Of a stretch of 64,000 nucleotides of DNA, positions 55,251 through 64,000 are shown piece by piece. The DNA lies in the NCBI GenBank assembly GCA_036784855.1, contig JAZDSV010000050.1, positions 1 through 64,000 of the forward strand, given 5' to 3'. How positions within the stretch are numbered: the first letter of the stretch is position 1; each line of letters starts with the position of its first letter. Source of the DNA: Aphelidium insulamus (Eukaryota > Aphelidiomycota > Aphelidea > Aphelidiaceae). Both the position numbers and the translations under genes were made by a program. The notes under the pieces are model-generated. The model saw only the letters and a program-made list of their open reading frames with translations, ran no database searches and was not told where the DNA came from.

Positions 55251-57151
55251 ATGTCAGATGATGGTGTGGCCGAGAAGGAGCGACTGCTGGCCGTCGGTTC
55301 AGCCCTGGTGGACATAGATGCGGATGCTGAGCGTCGCAGTAGATGGCGCACACAGCCACTGGCTGGCAATGCCACCTCCACATTGCCGCCAGACTCGCGG
55401 CTCTTTTCCATATTCTCCCCCGGCGCAGCTCTTGGCGGCGACAACGCTGAAGATGATGGTGTTGACGGTGGTGCTGGCTCATCGCTGCCCTCATCGTCTG
55501 CGGGCGAGTGCTCCACGCTGGCCGTTGCCTTCAACATTGTCAACACCACGGTGGGCGCCGGTATCATTGGCCTGCCGTACGCTCTGAGCCAGGCGGGGTT
55601 CGGCGCCGGAATCCTGCTCACGCTGCTGGTGGCCACCCTCACCAATGCATCGCTGATACTGATGGTGTACACGGGGCTGCGCGTGGATGTGATGACATTT
55701 GCGGGGCTTGCCAGGCGGGCATTCGGTAACGCCGGCTTCTGGCTTGTGAACGCCGTGGTGCTTGTGAATGGTATCGGCACCATGGTGTCGTACATGATTA
55801 TCATTGGCGACACGCTGGCACCGCTGATGAGTGTATACGTGACGGGCGGCGTGCTGGCCGATCGCCGCTTGATCATTGCCGTGGCCAGCGTGGCGTTCAT
55901 TGCGCCGCTGCTGCTGTGGCGCTGTATCGGCAAGCTGGCGCGCATATCCGTGCTGGGTGTGATGTGCGTGCCCGTCATTGTGTTTACGGTGGCGTACCGT
56001 GCATTCGTGGACCCGGCGTACGGTCGCGGCATCCCCGTGGACTATTCGTTCGTGCGTCCCGGCGTATTTCCCGCTGTGGGTGTGATGGCGTTCGCCTTCG
56101 TCTCCAACCAGACGGCCTACATGAACTTTCTTACGCTGCGCCGGCGCACTGTCCGCCAGTGGTCCATGGCCAGCACGGCCGGTGTCACCATGTCGCTGGT
56201 GATATCGCTGGGTCTGGCCATTGTTGGGTACTGTGCATTCGGGCAGAGTGTGCACGCCAACTTGCTAAACACATTTCCTGCCGACGACCACTGGATCAAT
56301 GTGGCGCGCCTGGTTCTGGGCTGCTCCATGTTTGTCAGCTATCCCATGCAGGTGTGTGATTATGGTAATTAATCTGGCTGTATATATTCTAATTTTTTTG
56401 GTAGTTCTACCCGGCACGTGTCGCACTGGCGCAAATGCTGCGCTGGGACACGGCGGCCAAGAGTCCCAGCCGCGTGCAGCATCTGGGGGCCACCGCGGGG
56501 CTATTTGTCGTCACTCTGGCAATGGGCCTGCTGATCGATGATCTGGGCAAGGTCTATGCGCTGGTGGGCGCCGTGTGCTCCACGCTGATCGCCTACCTGC
56601 TGCCCGGCACGTCCATATTCTTGATACTGTATCGCGACGCTGACGGTGTCTGGCTAACGTCGTCCACGCGGCGTCGCCTCTCCACTCTATTCCCATTCAA
56701 ACAGCAGCAGCAGCAGCAACTGAATGCTGACGATAGCGACGACGCATCGCAGCCTCTGCTCAAGTCTGGCGGCATAGTACAATCGGCCTTTCCGTGGCGC
56801 AAACACCAACAGCAGCGCCAGCAACGGCAGCAGCAGGTCAAGAGCAATTCCCTGGCCCGGCTGTCCGATAGTAGTGGAAGCAGTAGCACCAACAGCGTGG
56901 CCACCCCCGTGCAGACCGCGGTGGTGGACATGCGCATGGCTGCCGAGACGGACAGTGACGCACGATCGGCCATGCTATCGACGGATATCACGGCGCGCAG
57001 CACCCGCGTCAACCACACAAAGCGCCTGTGGCTGTGTGCAGTGATTTGTGTGTTTGGTGCGGTGGCGCTTGTGTCTGGCACCGGCACCACGCTCTACGAC
57101 ATATTTCACCCCGCCGACCCCGCCCCCGACAATGGTGTTACTGTGCTATAA
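55251..57151 (+). CDS. Amino acid permease, AAAP/SLC38 family
   Basis: Polytopic transporter of the amino acid/auxin permease family, likely moving neutral amino acids across the vacuolar or plasma membrane (as AVT and SLC38 proteins do). It has a cytosolic acidic N-terminus with a possible EKERLL dileucine sorting signal. It continues FNIVNTTVGAGIIGLPYALS, the family signature in the first helix, then eleven predicted membrane helices (for example GIGTMVSYMIIIGDTLAPLM and VFPAVGVMAFAFVSNQTAYM). One intron (56352-56404) splits the gene. Exon 2 holds the last helices, a Gln-rich loop encoded by CAG/CAA runs, and a terminal helix. About 610 residues. Specificity is not deducible. Confidence 0.92.
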
Positions 57152-57252
57152 TAGAGTGTGGCATTCGCAGACGTTGATACCCACGCACACACATCCTCTA
57201 GCGCACATACTATAGATATACATATGTTAAGACAATCCAACACTGTTTGATG

Positions 57253-58647
57253 TCAACTTCTTGTCCGACAGTGCACAAAGCTGCAGCCATAGCCGCAACC
57301 GATGAGCACGGACGGTTTTGTTGTGGGCAACTGCACCTCACCAACAGGGAGTGAGTGTTTCTCTGGCAGGCGCCCGCACACGCCATGCTCATTCCAGCCC
57401 CAAGATACGACGCGGCCATCTGCAGCGAGTGCAAGGCCATGTTCGGCACCGGCAAGTATCTGAACAGGGGCCAGAGCAGCCAGGGCCGCGCATGGAGACA
57501 CTGCAAGCACATGCTTGTTGCCATCACCACCAACACCGCCACACTGTCCATAGTCATTCCGGCCCCAGACAAGAACATGACCACCGCCAGCCTGGTACAG
57601 GCACGCCCACGACCAGCCAGAGCACAGGCGCCATGCGTCCAGTGACGGTTCGGGTGACAACTCGGGCAGTGTTACACGTGTCCACGCGGTGCCTGCAGTG
57701 TCCACGCCAAAGTGTCGATTCCGGCCGGCAACATACAAGCGAATGCCCAGCACCGCAGTTTCGCTGCCATTGCCATCACTGGCAGGCGACACGGCCCCGA
57801 GCAGCAGCAGCGTGTGACTGAACCCGACGGCCATGCTTGCAATGCGCCACCCATTGCCCACTTCCTCGGGCAATAAAAGTTCATGCGGTCCGTAGAGTGA
57901 AGTTTCCGGTACTGGCCGCCGTACACTTTCGCCCCCAACCGGCAAGGCACCGTGTCTGTTCCAGCCCCAGCCGCACGCCTGGCTGACGGTCCAAGCGACA
58001 GCATGCCTCGGGCCACTTGCAATGTGCCAGTCCATTGCATCAGACACCGCCGCGGGAAAGTCCACCTCGTATACCGGCAACAGCGCCACGGCTAGACTGC
58101 TGTTTGCCACAATGTGGTACCGCGGAGTAGGTGGTAGATCTCGCGCGCCCAGCTGTCCATACGCATTGCCACCGCCGCCCACATCGCAGACCAGCAATCG
58201 GCGCCGCGTATGGCGTGTCTCGCCACACAGCAGCACGCAATGCGACCATCCGCACGTCAGCTCTTGCACGGGTACGTGGTTGCTATTGCCGTGTAACACG
58301 GGAGCAGTAGCACCGCCACCGCCGCATTCGAGCACACGGCAGTGAACGCGACCACAATCGGCGCCAAGTAACCCGCCCGCGATGCTCAGCGTTCCATCAG
58401 CGTACAGCCACACGGTGAACGTGGCACCGCCACATACATGCACCACAGATGCTGAGTGTGAAGGGGTGTCTGCTGGAAGTACGGTTGGCACAGGCACGTC
58501 GTCGTCGCCGCGCCCCAATCCAAGCTGGCCGCCGCCATTGGATCCCTGAGGTGTGCGTGTGCACACGCGCAGTGAGTGAGTGAGAGGTTGTCGTTTCCAG
58601 TCTATATACATGTTTGTATGGTATGCACTTACAAATGCAATGTCCAT
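57253..58647 (-). CDS. RCC1-repeat protein (Ats1/SERGEF-like)
   Basis: Seven-bladed RCC1-type propeller of about 430 residues, possibly acting as a guanine nucleotide exchange factor or tRNA-modification partner (yeast Ats1 is linked to Elongator). Exon 1 MDIAF joins across a 91-nt intron to GSNGGGQLGLGRGDDDVPVP. Blades carry ELTCGWSHCVLLCGET, GNAYGQLGAR, GWGWNRHGALPVGGESV, SGWSWACLYQAGGGHVLVWG and GRNDYGQC, and finally ILAGAEHGLALAADGRVVSW and GWNEHGVCG. No signal peptide or anchor. The terminal WGWNEHG motif is shared by Ats1 and SERGEF; orthology is unproven. It converges with the permease, about 100 bp apart. Confidence 0.82.
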   Translation of the reverse strand: MDIAFVSAYHTNMYIDWKRQPLTHSLRVCTRTPQGSNGGGQLGLGRGDDDVPVPTVLPADTPSHSASVVHVCGGATFTVWLYADGTLSIAGGLLGADCGRVHCRVLECGGGGATAPVLHGNSNHVPVQELTCGWSHCVLLCGETRHTRRRLLVCDVGGGGNAYGQLGARDLPPTPRYHIVANSSLAVALLPVYEVDFPAAVSDAMDWHIASGPRHAVAWTVSQACGWGWNRHGALPVGGESVRRPVPETSLYGPHELLLPEEVGNGWRIASMAVGFSHTLLLLGAVSPASDGNGSETAVLGIRLYVAGRNRHFGVDTAGTAWTRVTLPELSPEPSLDAWRLCSGWSWACLYQAGGGHVLVWGRNDYGQCGGVGGDGNKHVLAVSPCAALAALAPVQILAGAEHGLALAADGRVVSWGWNEHGVCGRLPEKHSLPVGEVQLPTTKPSVLIGCGYGCSFVHCRTRS

Positions 58648-58856
58648 GTGCAAGGGGCTTGATAGTGGCGCTGTCGGATTTGCAAGGGGACTCTCTGATG
58701 TGCGAGCTGATGGCCAGGCTGACAGGCTGACTGACTGACGAGATTCCCTCTGTACCAACAGAGAGCGCATAAGATGGCCAGACAAGTGGCATGTGCATGA
58801 ATATGTGAAGCAACAATGAAATACACAAACACAAACTTCTATGTCATATATGTACA

Positions 58857-59618
58857 CTACTGTCGCCGCCGCTTCGGGTCCGGCGTCGGCGTTACGGGCG
58901 AACTGGAATCCGCAGATCGCTTCGAGTACGGGACACCGGTGATGTGTTCATCCAGCACGATATCCAGCATCCGCTGAATTATTGGCTGGTGCGTCGGTGA
59001 TAACTTGTCCAGACACTTGCGCGCCTTGATACGGTCGGCGGCGGTGCGATTGTCGGAAATCAGGATGTCATTCAGCTGGTGGGCAAAGCTGTTGTACTCG
59101 TCGGCAATTACGGAATTGCCCGCGAATTCCACCATTGACAAATAATCAAACTTATAACTTCTCGATAATTGCTTGATACGCGTCGCGATTAAACTCTCTT
59201 CTTTGCTGGCATGTCCGCTTTTGTCGCGCTTGACGGCGTTTGTAATTATCGCCACCATATTGTCGAACATGTGGGCATTAGCGTAGTTTGGTTGTCCGCG
59301 CTTGGTTGGAGACGCCGGCATGAGGGCGAGAAAATGGGTGACGACATGCTTGCGGAAAGCTTTTGTAAGATCGCGCGTCGCCAATTTGGCCAACTGACTT
59401 TCACTCCGTGTGACTCGTGCGCGGAGGTCGTCCAGTTCCGCATCCCGAGTTACCGCTTGGGCACGGAGGTCGTCCAGTTCCGCGCGGAGTCTCGCCTCGC
59501 GCTGAGCACTCTCATGGTCTTGTTGCCACAAGTAGTCACTTAATAGGCGTATACGTGTAGGATCGAGAATGCCGGCAAAGAAGCGCGCGGACGCGTGCAG
59601 TCCTCTGCGCGGCGACAT
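58857..59618 (-). CDS. Unrecognised coiled-coil protein with C-terminal basic motif
   Basis: An intronless frame; the likely start is MSPRRGLHASARFFAGILDP at 59618 (a further upstream ATG adds 16 mostly hydrophobic residues). Residues about 40-80 are a coiled coil with two tandem near-identical blocks (AELDDLRAQ and AELDDLRAR) from a direct DNA repeat at about 59425-59490. The C-terminal half is helical (FAHQLNDILISDNRTAADRI) and the end DPKRRRQ could be a nuclear signal. I recognise no family. Lack of introns and isolation in AT-rich spacer could mean a recent or transferred gene; that is inference. Confidence 0.6.
   Translation of the reverse strand: MSPRRGLHASARFFAGILDPTRIRLLSDYLWQQDHESAQREARLRAELDDLRAQAVTRDAELDDLRARVTRSESQLAKLATRDLTKAFRKHVVTHFLALMPASPTKRGQPNYANAHMFDNMVAIITNAVKRDKSGHASKEESLIATRIKQLSRSYKFDYLSMVEFAGNSVIADEYNSFAHQLNDILISDNRTAADRIKARKCLDKLSPTHQPIIQRMLDIVLDEHITGVPYSKRSADSSSPVTPTPDPKRRRQ
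59425..59490. repeat. Tandem direct repeat within coding sequence
   Basis: Two copies of CGGAGGTCGTCCAGTTCCGC lie about 50 bp apart and encode the repeated AELDDLRA units of the coiled coil on the minus strand. Directly visible; probably a small in-frame duplication. Confidence 0.9.
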
Positions 59619-60245
59619 TTGTAGAAAAAAAACCACCAAAAAACCAGTAAATAGCCGCGAAACCAATCAGTGCAAAGAAACTCTAATCCAGTCCAACGTG
59701 ACTGACGTTGTGTTAAATGACCGAAACCAACACCCTGAAGACAGAAGACAACACCCTGACTTGGCATATTCTTCCTGGAGCTGCGTCTGATACTACAACA
59801 TCAGTGCGACGGCTGACCACACCGCTTTACTCCGCATGGAGTCCATCACTGAACGGGTTCTTGTCGTAATATAGTTTGCACTAGAACTGCAACTATAGTT
59901 GCCTTGCAACGCTTTGATCACGAGTGACTGAATGCTTTGTCATCGTGTAAGACTTGAGACGAAACGCGTGATGCTCACTCTGCTGGAAGGTAATAGGTCA
60001 TAATAAGACCCGAGGTGAAGTGAGCTAGGAAAATCTCGATATTAGACCACTCAACAGTCAACAAACTCAAGTAAGACAGTTAGGCGCAACAAGATCAAAA
60101 TGTTTTTTTTGTGCTTTAGAGATATATACCGAACCAGGCTCGACTAAACCAAGGTGGTTGACATGACGAAGCATTGCAGACGTCACAATAAAGGGATGGT
60201 AACACTACTTCCACTCTATTCCGGAGTATATATATATATATATAG
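59619..60245. other. AT-rich spacer, no gene seen
   Basis: No supported gene. The left part is promoter or 5' sequence of the coiled-coil gene and holds two ACACCCTGA words about 20 bp apart near 59730-59757. The right part is the 3' flank of the secreted-protein gene and includes a (TA)n run at 60227-60244. A minus-strand frame at 60116-60505 only overlaps the next gene and is not supported. Confidence 0.5.
60227..60244. repeat. (TA)n microsatellite
   Basis: Nine TA units next to the stop codon of the secreted-protein gene; directly visible. Confidence 0.9.
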
Positions 60246-61058
60246 CTACTCAGCGCTAGACTTAACTGGTTCAGATGCCGGTGCCCTTTCAGTCTCCGCG
60301 TCCAGCACGAGGTCTTGCTGGAACAAGCAGTGGGTGAGATAAGTGGCGCCAGTGAGCAAGGCAGTAGCCGGACTTTTGTCCGCGGTGGAAAACTGGAGGG
60401 ACACCGCGCGCACTTCATCCCGCTCATTACTGGGATGGGGCGGACGCACCTCTGCCGCCGCTGTGTCGTGCACGGGATCAGGTTGCCACAGCTCATCCTT
60501 GTCAAAGGAAGTAAATCCCGTTGTCTTCACCATCAGGTAGGCCAAATCAACGCGATAAAGACGCTTGCCGGTATTGCACTGGAAGGTGCGTCGAAACTTG
60601 TTCACTCCATCCAGAACCGTCGTTGCATTGTCCACATTGATGTCCAACATGGTCACTTGCATGCTGCACAGATTAAATAAGTATATACATATATAAATAT
60701 ATACGCACTTTGGATGATGATAATAGTTTTTGTAAATCGACACCGAGGTACTCATATGTTTGGTGTCGGCATGCCAGTCGCGCTTGTAATCAATGGTCAT
60801 GTTGACCACACTGTTTGCCCACCATGTGTCAGTATCGGTGCCGATGGCGCACGGTAGAAAGCCGAACGGAGTGGAATTGCGGCTGTGCGGCAACAACGAC
60901 GATTCAATGGGACGCTCATATGGCACCAAAGGCAAAGTAATCAGTGCGGCCAACGCACGACCGCCGCCCCCATTATCGGCATCGTCTTTCTCGTTGGAGC
61001 GCGGATAGGCGTGTGCTGTGCATATCAGTGTCGCCACCACGGCCGCGTAGAGCTTCAT
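60246..61058 (-). CDS. Secreted protein of unknown family
   Basis: ATG 61058 gives a clear signal peptide (MKLYAAVVATLICTAHA, cleavage expected before YPRSNE). An acidic/Gly stretch and FGFLPCAIGTDTDTWWANSV follow, with an N-glycosylation site (NMT). An intron of about 46 nt joins YKNYYHHPN to MQVTMLDINVDNATTVLDGV. Exon 2 continues FRRTFQCNTGKRLYRVDLAY and a polar tail. About 255 residues, only a few cysteines, no membrane anchor. I do not recognise it. Secretion is supported by the leader; function is not known. Confidence 0.75.
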   Translation of the reverse strand: MKLYAAVVATLICTAHAYPRSNEKDDADNGGGGRALAALITLPLVPYERPIESSLLPHSRNSTPFGFLPCAIGTDTDTWWANSVVNMTIDYKRDWHADTKHMSTSVSIYKNYYHHPKCVYIYICIYLFNLCSMQVTMLDINVDNATTVLDGVNKFRRTFQCNTGKRLYRVDLAYLMVKTTGFTSFDKDELWQPDPVHDTAAAEVRPPHPSNERDEVRAVSLQFSTADKSPATALLTGATYLTHCLFQQDLVLDAETERAPASEPVKSSAE

Positions 61059-61517
61059 TGCATGAAAATGTATAAAATAGTTCGACTTCGTTGATTGGCT
61101 CAGGGATCTTCGTTGCAGAAGCAACGCCACAATGTGTCGCTGTTGTAGCAGACAGTGCATACACTACAATATTCATAAAAGCCATATTGTACATATCATG
61201 TACCTAATGCTGCCCATTCGTATACTCATTCCATTTTTTCCACATCATATGATCCTGTTGACCTCTTTGCGAATCTGGATTATAGTATTGTATATATATT
61301 TTGTATATTTGTAGTATAGTATTGTATATATGTACTTTCGTCATTGTACTGTAGAATAAGATGTTCATGTATGAGCTAATAGTTGGATATCGGGCGAGGT
61401 CATTACAAGCTGAATATCAGTACAAACACTTTGAGAATGCAACTGGACTTGTGCTGGTATATATATATATTTCGTGTACCTATATGAAATGCAGGCATTG
61501 AATTAAATACACCAAAT
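61059..61517. other. AT-rich divergent spacer, no gene seen
   Basis: It should contain the promoters of the secreted-protein gene and Raptor. A 15-bp direct repeat TAGTATTGTATATAT occurs twice at about 61285-61335, and a short (TA)n run lies near 61460. Otherwise featureless. Confidence 0.5.
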
Positions 61518-64000
61518 ATGGACGTGTTTAATAGCAGGAATCTTCTCTTGGTGAGTGAATTTAATGCATTACGCAGCACATAGGATAATTAATATTGAAT
61601 TGAAGGCAGATGGAACAACGACCGCGACAGCAACGGGCAACAGATGCCTCAGACCCGGCCACGTCACAGCAGCGTCAACACCAGCAGCAGCAGCAACAAC
61701 AACAACATCATATTACGGTGGATGATACTGCGTTTTATGTGCCGCGGTCACGTACGGCAGCCATACGCGACTCTTCCAGTGCAGCTGCGGCCCCTTCCTT
61801 GGCCACCAATGCAGGCGAAACGCGGCTCGCACCCCTATATGCGCGCGCTTCCAGTTCCACACTCAGTCTGACCGCCACTGCACCGCCGCACACACCGGCC
61901 AGTGCGACGACAGCACTGCCGGTGCTAGGTGCTATGCCGACATTCTATCTGGATCGCAAGCCGCGACGCACCGCTGCCCGCTCCCACTCCGGCACTCCCG
62001 CCCAACCACCATCAGCACAGCCACTCCCGCCACAGCAACCTCAGATCAGTGACTGGCGGATCCGGGAGCGCATGAAGACCGTGTCGGTGGCGCTGGTGGT
62101 GTGTCTGAACATTGGCGTGGATCCGCCCGATCGCGTCAAGACTGATCCGTGTGCCAAGCTCGAGTGCTGGCAGGATCCGTTCGCGCAGCCGCCGCAAAAG
62201 AGTCTCGAGTGCATTGGCAAGGCACTCCAGGCTCAGTATGAAGTGTGGCAACCGCGTGCCAGGTAGGTCTTTAACTGCTTGCATGCTTGTCTGCCGTTGG
62301 ATGTATGATATATTGGTTATATATGTAGTGGTGTGTATGTTATTCAGGTGTATGTGTGTGTGCATGTTGATATATATTCATTGCATTTCGCCATCTGCAG
62401 CTGATTGTGCTTGTTAAGGTACAAGCAGGCGCTGGACCCGACGGCTGATGACTTGAAGAAGCTTTGTTGTGCACTGAGACGCAATGCCAAGGACGAGCGC
62501 ATCCTGCTGCACTACAATGGGCATGGCGTGCCTCGGCCCACACCGAGCGGCGAACTGTGGGTATTTAACAAGAACTACACTCAGTACATTCCAGTATCCA
62601 TCTACGACGTACAATCCTGGATGGGCGCACCATCCATCCTGGTGTATGACTGCCCGGGCGCCGGCAATCTATTAACAGCATTCAGCACATTTTCTGCACA
62701 ACGTGACGCCGACACTTTAGTAACAATTGATGCCGCTCAGCCAGCCTCGTCGCAATCTTCATCAGCATCGGCACTGCCATTGCAAAACAATGTGACAGAC
62801 ACGCCTGGCACGCCGACTTCGCCACCACCGGCCTCATCAGCCTCACCCAGCTCACCGCCAGCGCTGTTTGGACAGTGTATTCAGCTGGCCGCTTGCACGG
62901 CCTCGCAAACACTTCCCATGCACCCGGACCTGCCAGCCGATCTATTCACTGCTTGTCTGACCACTCCGATTCCAATTGCACTGCGGTGGTTCGTGCGACA
63001 GAATGGTCTCTTGCTGAGCCGCACAATCACCACCGACATGCTGGAGAAGCTGCCGGGGCGCTTGAGTGATCGGCGGACTCCGCTGGGCGAGCTCAACTGG
63101 ATATTCACCGCCATCACAGACACAATTGCGTGGAATGCGCTTCCGCGCTCATTATTTCAGCGCCTGTTCCGCCAGGATCTGATGGTGGCGGCGCTGTTTC
63201 GCAACTTTTTACTCGCCGACCGCATTATGCGCTCCTACCAGTGCACGCCAATGTCCTCGCCGCCGTTGCCGCACTCACTAAGCCAGCACCCGCTGTGGGA
63301 AGCGTGGGATCTGGCGGCCGACACTTGTCTGGCACAGTTGCCCTCGCTGCTGGACCCGGACAAGTGCGCTACCGTCGAATACCAGCACAGCCAGTTTTTT
63401 GCGGAGCAGCTGACCGCGTTCGAGGTGTGGCTGACACGAATTGGTGATGCGCGATCTCATACCGGGGGACGAGCAAATGGAAAAGCGTTGTCGCTCAGTC
63501 GGCACTCTACTTCCCAGCCACAAACTCAGCCACCGCGTCGACCCTCCACGTCGGCCTCATCCTCATCCATATTCTCCACAACGCACAACAACCAGACCCA
63601 GTTTGACAACAAAGAGCAAAACCACCACCACCACCACCACTCGGAACAGTTGCCAATTGTGCTGCAAGTTTTGCTAAGCCAAGCACATCGACTGCGGGCT
63701 CTGGTGCTTCTGGGACGCTTCCTGGACCTGGGAGCTTGGGCGGTACACCAGGCGCTGGCCGTGGGCATTTTTCCGTACGTGCTGAAGCTGCTGCAGTCGC
63801 CCGCCGCCGAGCTGAAACTCATTCTGACATTTATCTGGTCACGCATCATGGCGGTGGACTCGTCGTGCCGCACCGACCTGCTCAAGGACAGCGGCTACAT
63901 GTACTTTGTGAACATATTAACGGGGACGGCGAACCTCGGCGCGGCTGTACCGGACCCGGCCAACCTTTCAGAGCTGCGTGCCATGTGCGCCTTTGTGTTG
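61518..64000 (+). CDS. KOG1: Raptor/Kog1, TORC1 scaffold (5' part, runs off the window)
   Basis: Substrate-recruiting subunit of TOR complex 1. A small first exon from ATG 61518 ([11 protein letters not shown]) joins across a 60-nt intron to [16 protein letters not shown]; starting at the second ATG (61610) is also possible. A poly-Gln/His stretch and a Ser/Thr-rich region precede the conserved caspase-like domain: [39 protein letters not shown], then after an intron [60 protein letters not shown] and [17 protein letters not shown]-like repeats follow ([40 protein letters not shown]) up to the window edge. A lineage-specific Ser/Pro insert is present at about 62740-62870. The 3' end is outside. 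Confidence 0.95.

Noticed and set aside
55491-56255. Long minus-strand open frame (His-rich) opposite the amino acid permease
   Set aside because: It is antisense to a clear transporter exon, has low-complexity His/Gln composition and no domain; a GC-rich codon shadow.

Overview
This is nuclear DNA from a eukaryote and almost certainly from a flagellated (zoosporic) early-diverging fungus. Fungal markers are a FKS-type beta-1,3-glucan synthase, a GH81 beta-1,3-glucanase carrying two CBM18 chitin-binding modules, a Ste50/Ubc2-type Ras-association adaptor and a Pop3-like RNase P subunit. Cilium markers, which most terrestrial fungi have lost, are IFT56, an MKS1-like B9 protein and a FAM227-like protein. 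The exact phylum (Chytridiomycota, Blastocladiomycota or a neighbour) cannot be fixed from the sequence alone. The window is gene dense (about 36 candidate genes in 64 kb). Genes lie on both strands and most intergenic gaps are under 300 bp. Introns are small (about 29-60 nt, a few near 100), with GT-AG and occasional GC-AG ends, and (TA)n runs sit inside some introns and spacers.

Layout. 0.5-8.5 kb: four minus-strand genes (Ste50/Ubc2-like adaptor, PP2C phosphatase, membrane-anchored ZZ/EF-hand protein, MKS1-like B9 protein). 8.7-12.4 kb: two plus-strand genes (an atypical protein kinase with a signal-like N-terminus; a zinc-finger/SDR fusion). 12.6-18.9 kb: RNA polymerase I second subunit, a possible UIM microprotein and the ALG10 glucosyltransferase. 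18.9-19.9 kb: a gene-free AT-rich segment that looks like a degenerate DNA transposon. 20-29.2 kb: sulfotransferase, two unrecognised proteins, NIPA-like transporter, Pop3, NmrA-like protein and mitochondrial acyl carrier protein. 29.9-43.5 kb: FAM227-like protein, a small gene overlapping the FKS1 tail, FKS1, ribosomal protein eS19, GH81 glucanase and a Wss1-like protease. 43.5-51.6 kb: GCIP-like protein, a RECQL4-like C-terminal half, WDR13 and topoisomerase III. 51.6-64 kb: IFT56, the APC/C E2 UBE2S, an amino-acid permease, an RCC1-repeat protein, two unrecognised proteins and the start of Raptor.

Themes. Wall glucan synthesis and hydrolysis genes flank one ribosomal protein gene. Three genome-maintenance genes (Wss1-like, RECQL4-like, TOP3) lie within 9 kb. 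Three cilium-linked genes are scattered, not clustered. I see no CRISPR, operon, prophage or recognisable novel defence system. The most unusual items are the RecQ4-like gene lacking its first helicase lobe, TOP3 with five GRF fingers, the HGD kinase with a signal-like leader, the Tyr-less SDR and the TIR-bounded element. Exon boundaries were read by eye from splice consensus and reading-frame continuity. Coordinates given for multi-exon genes are start codon to stop codon, introns included.
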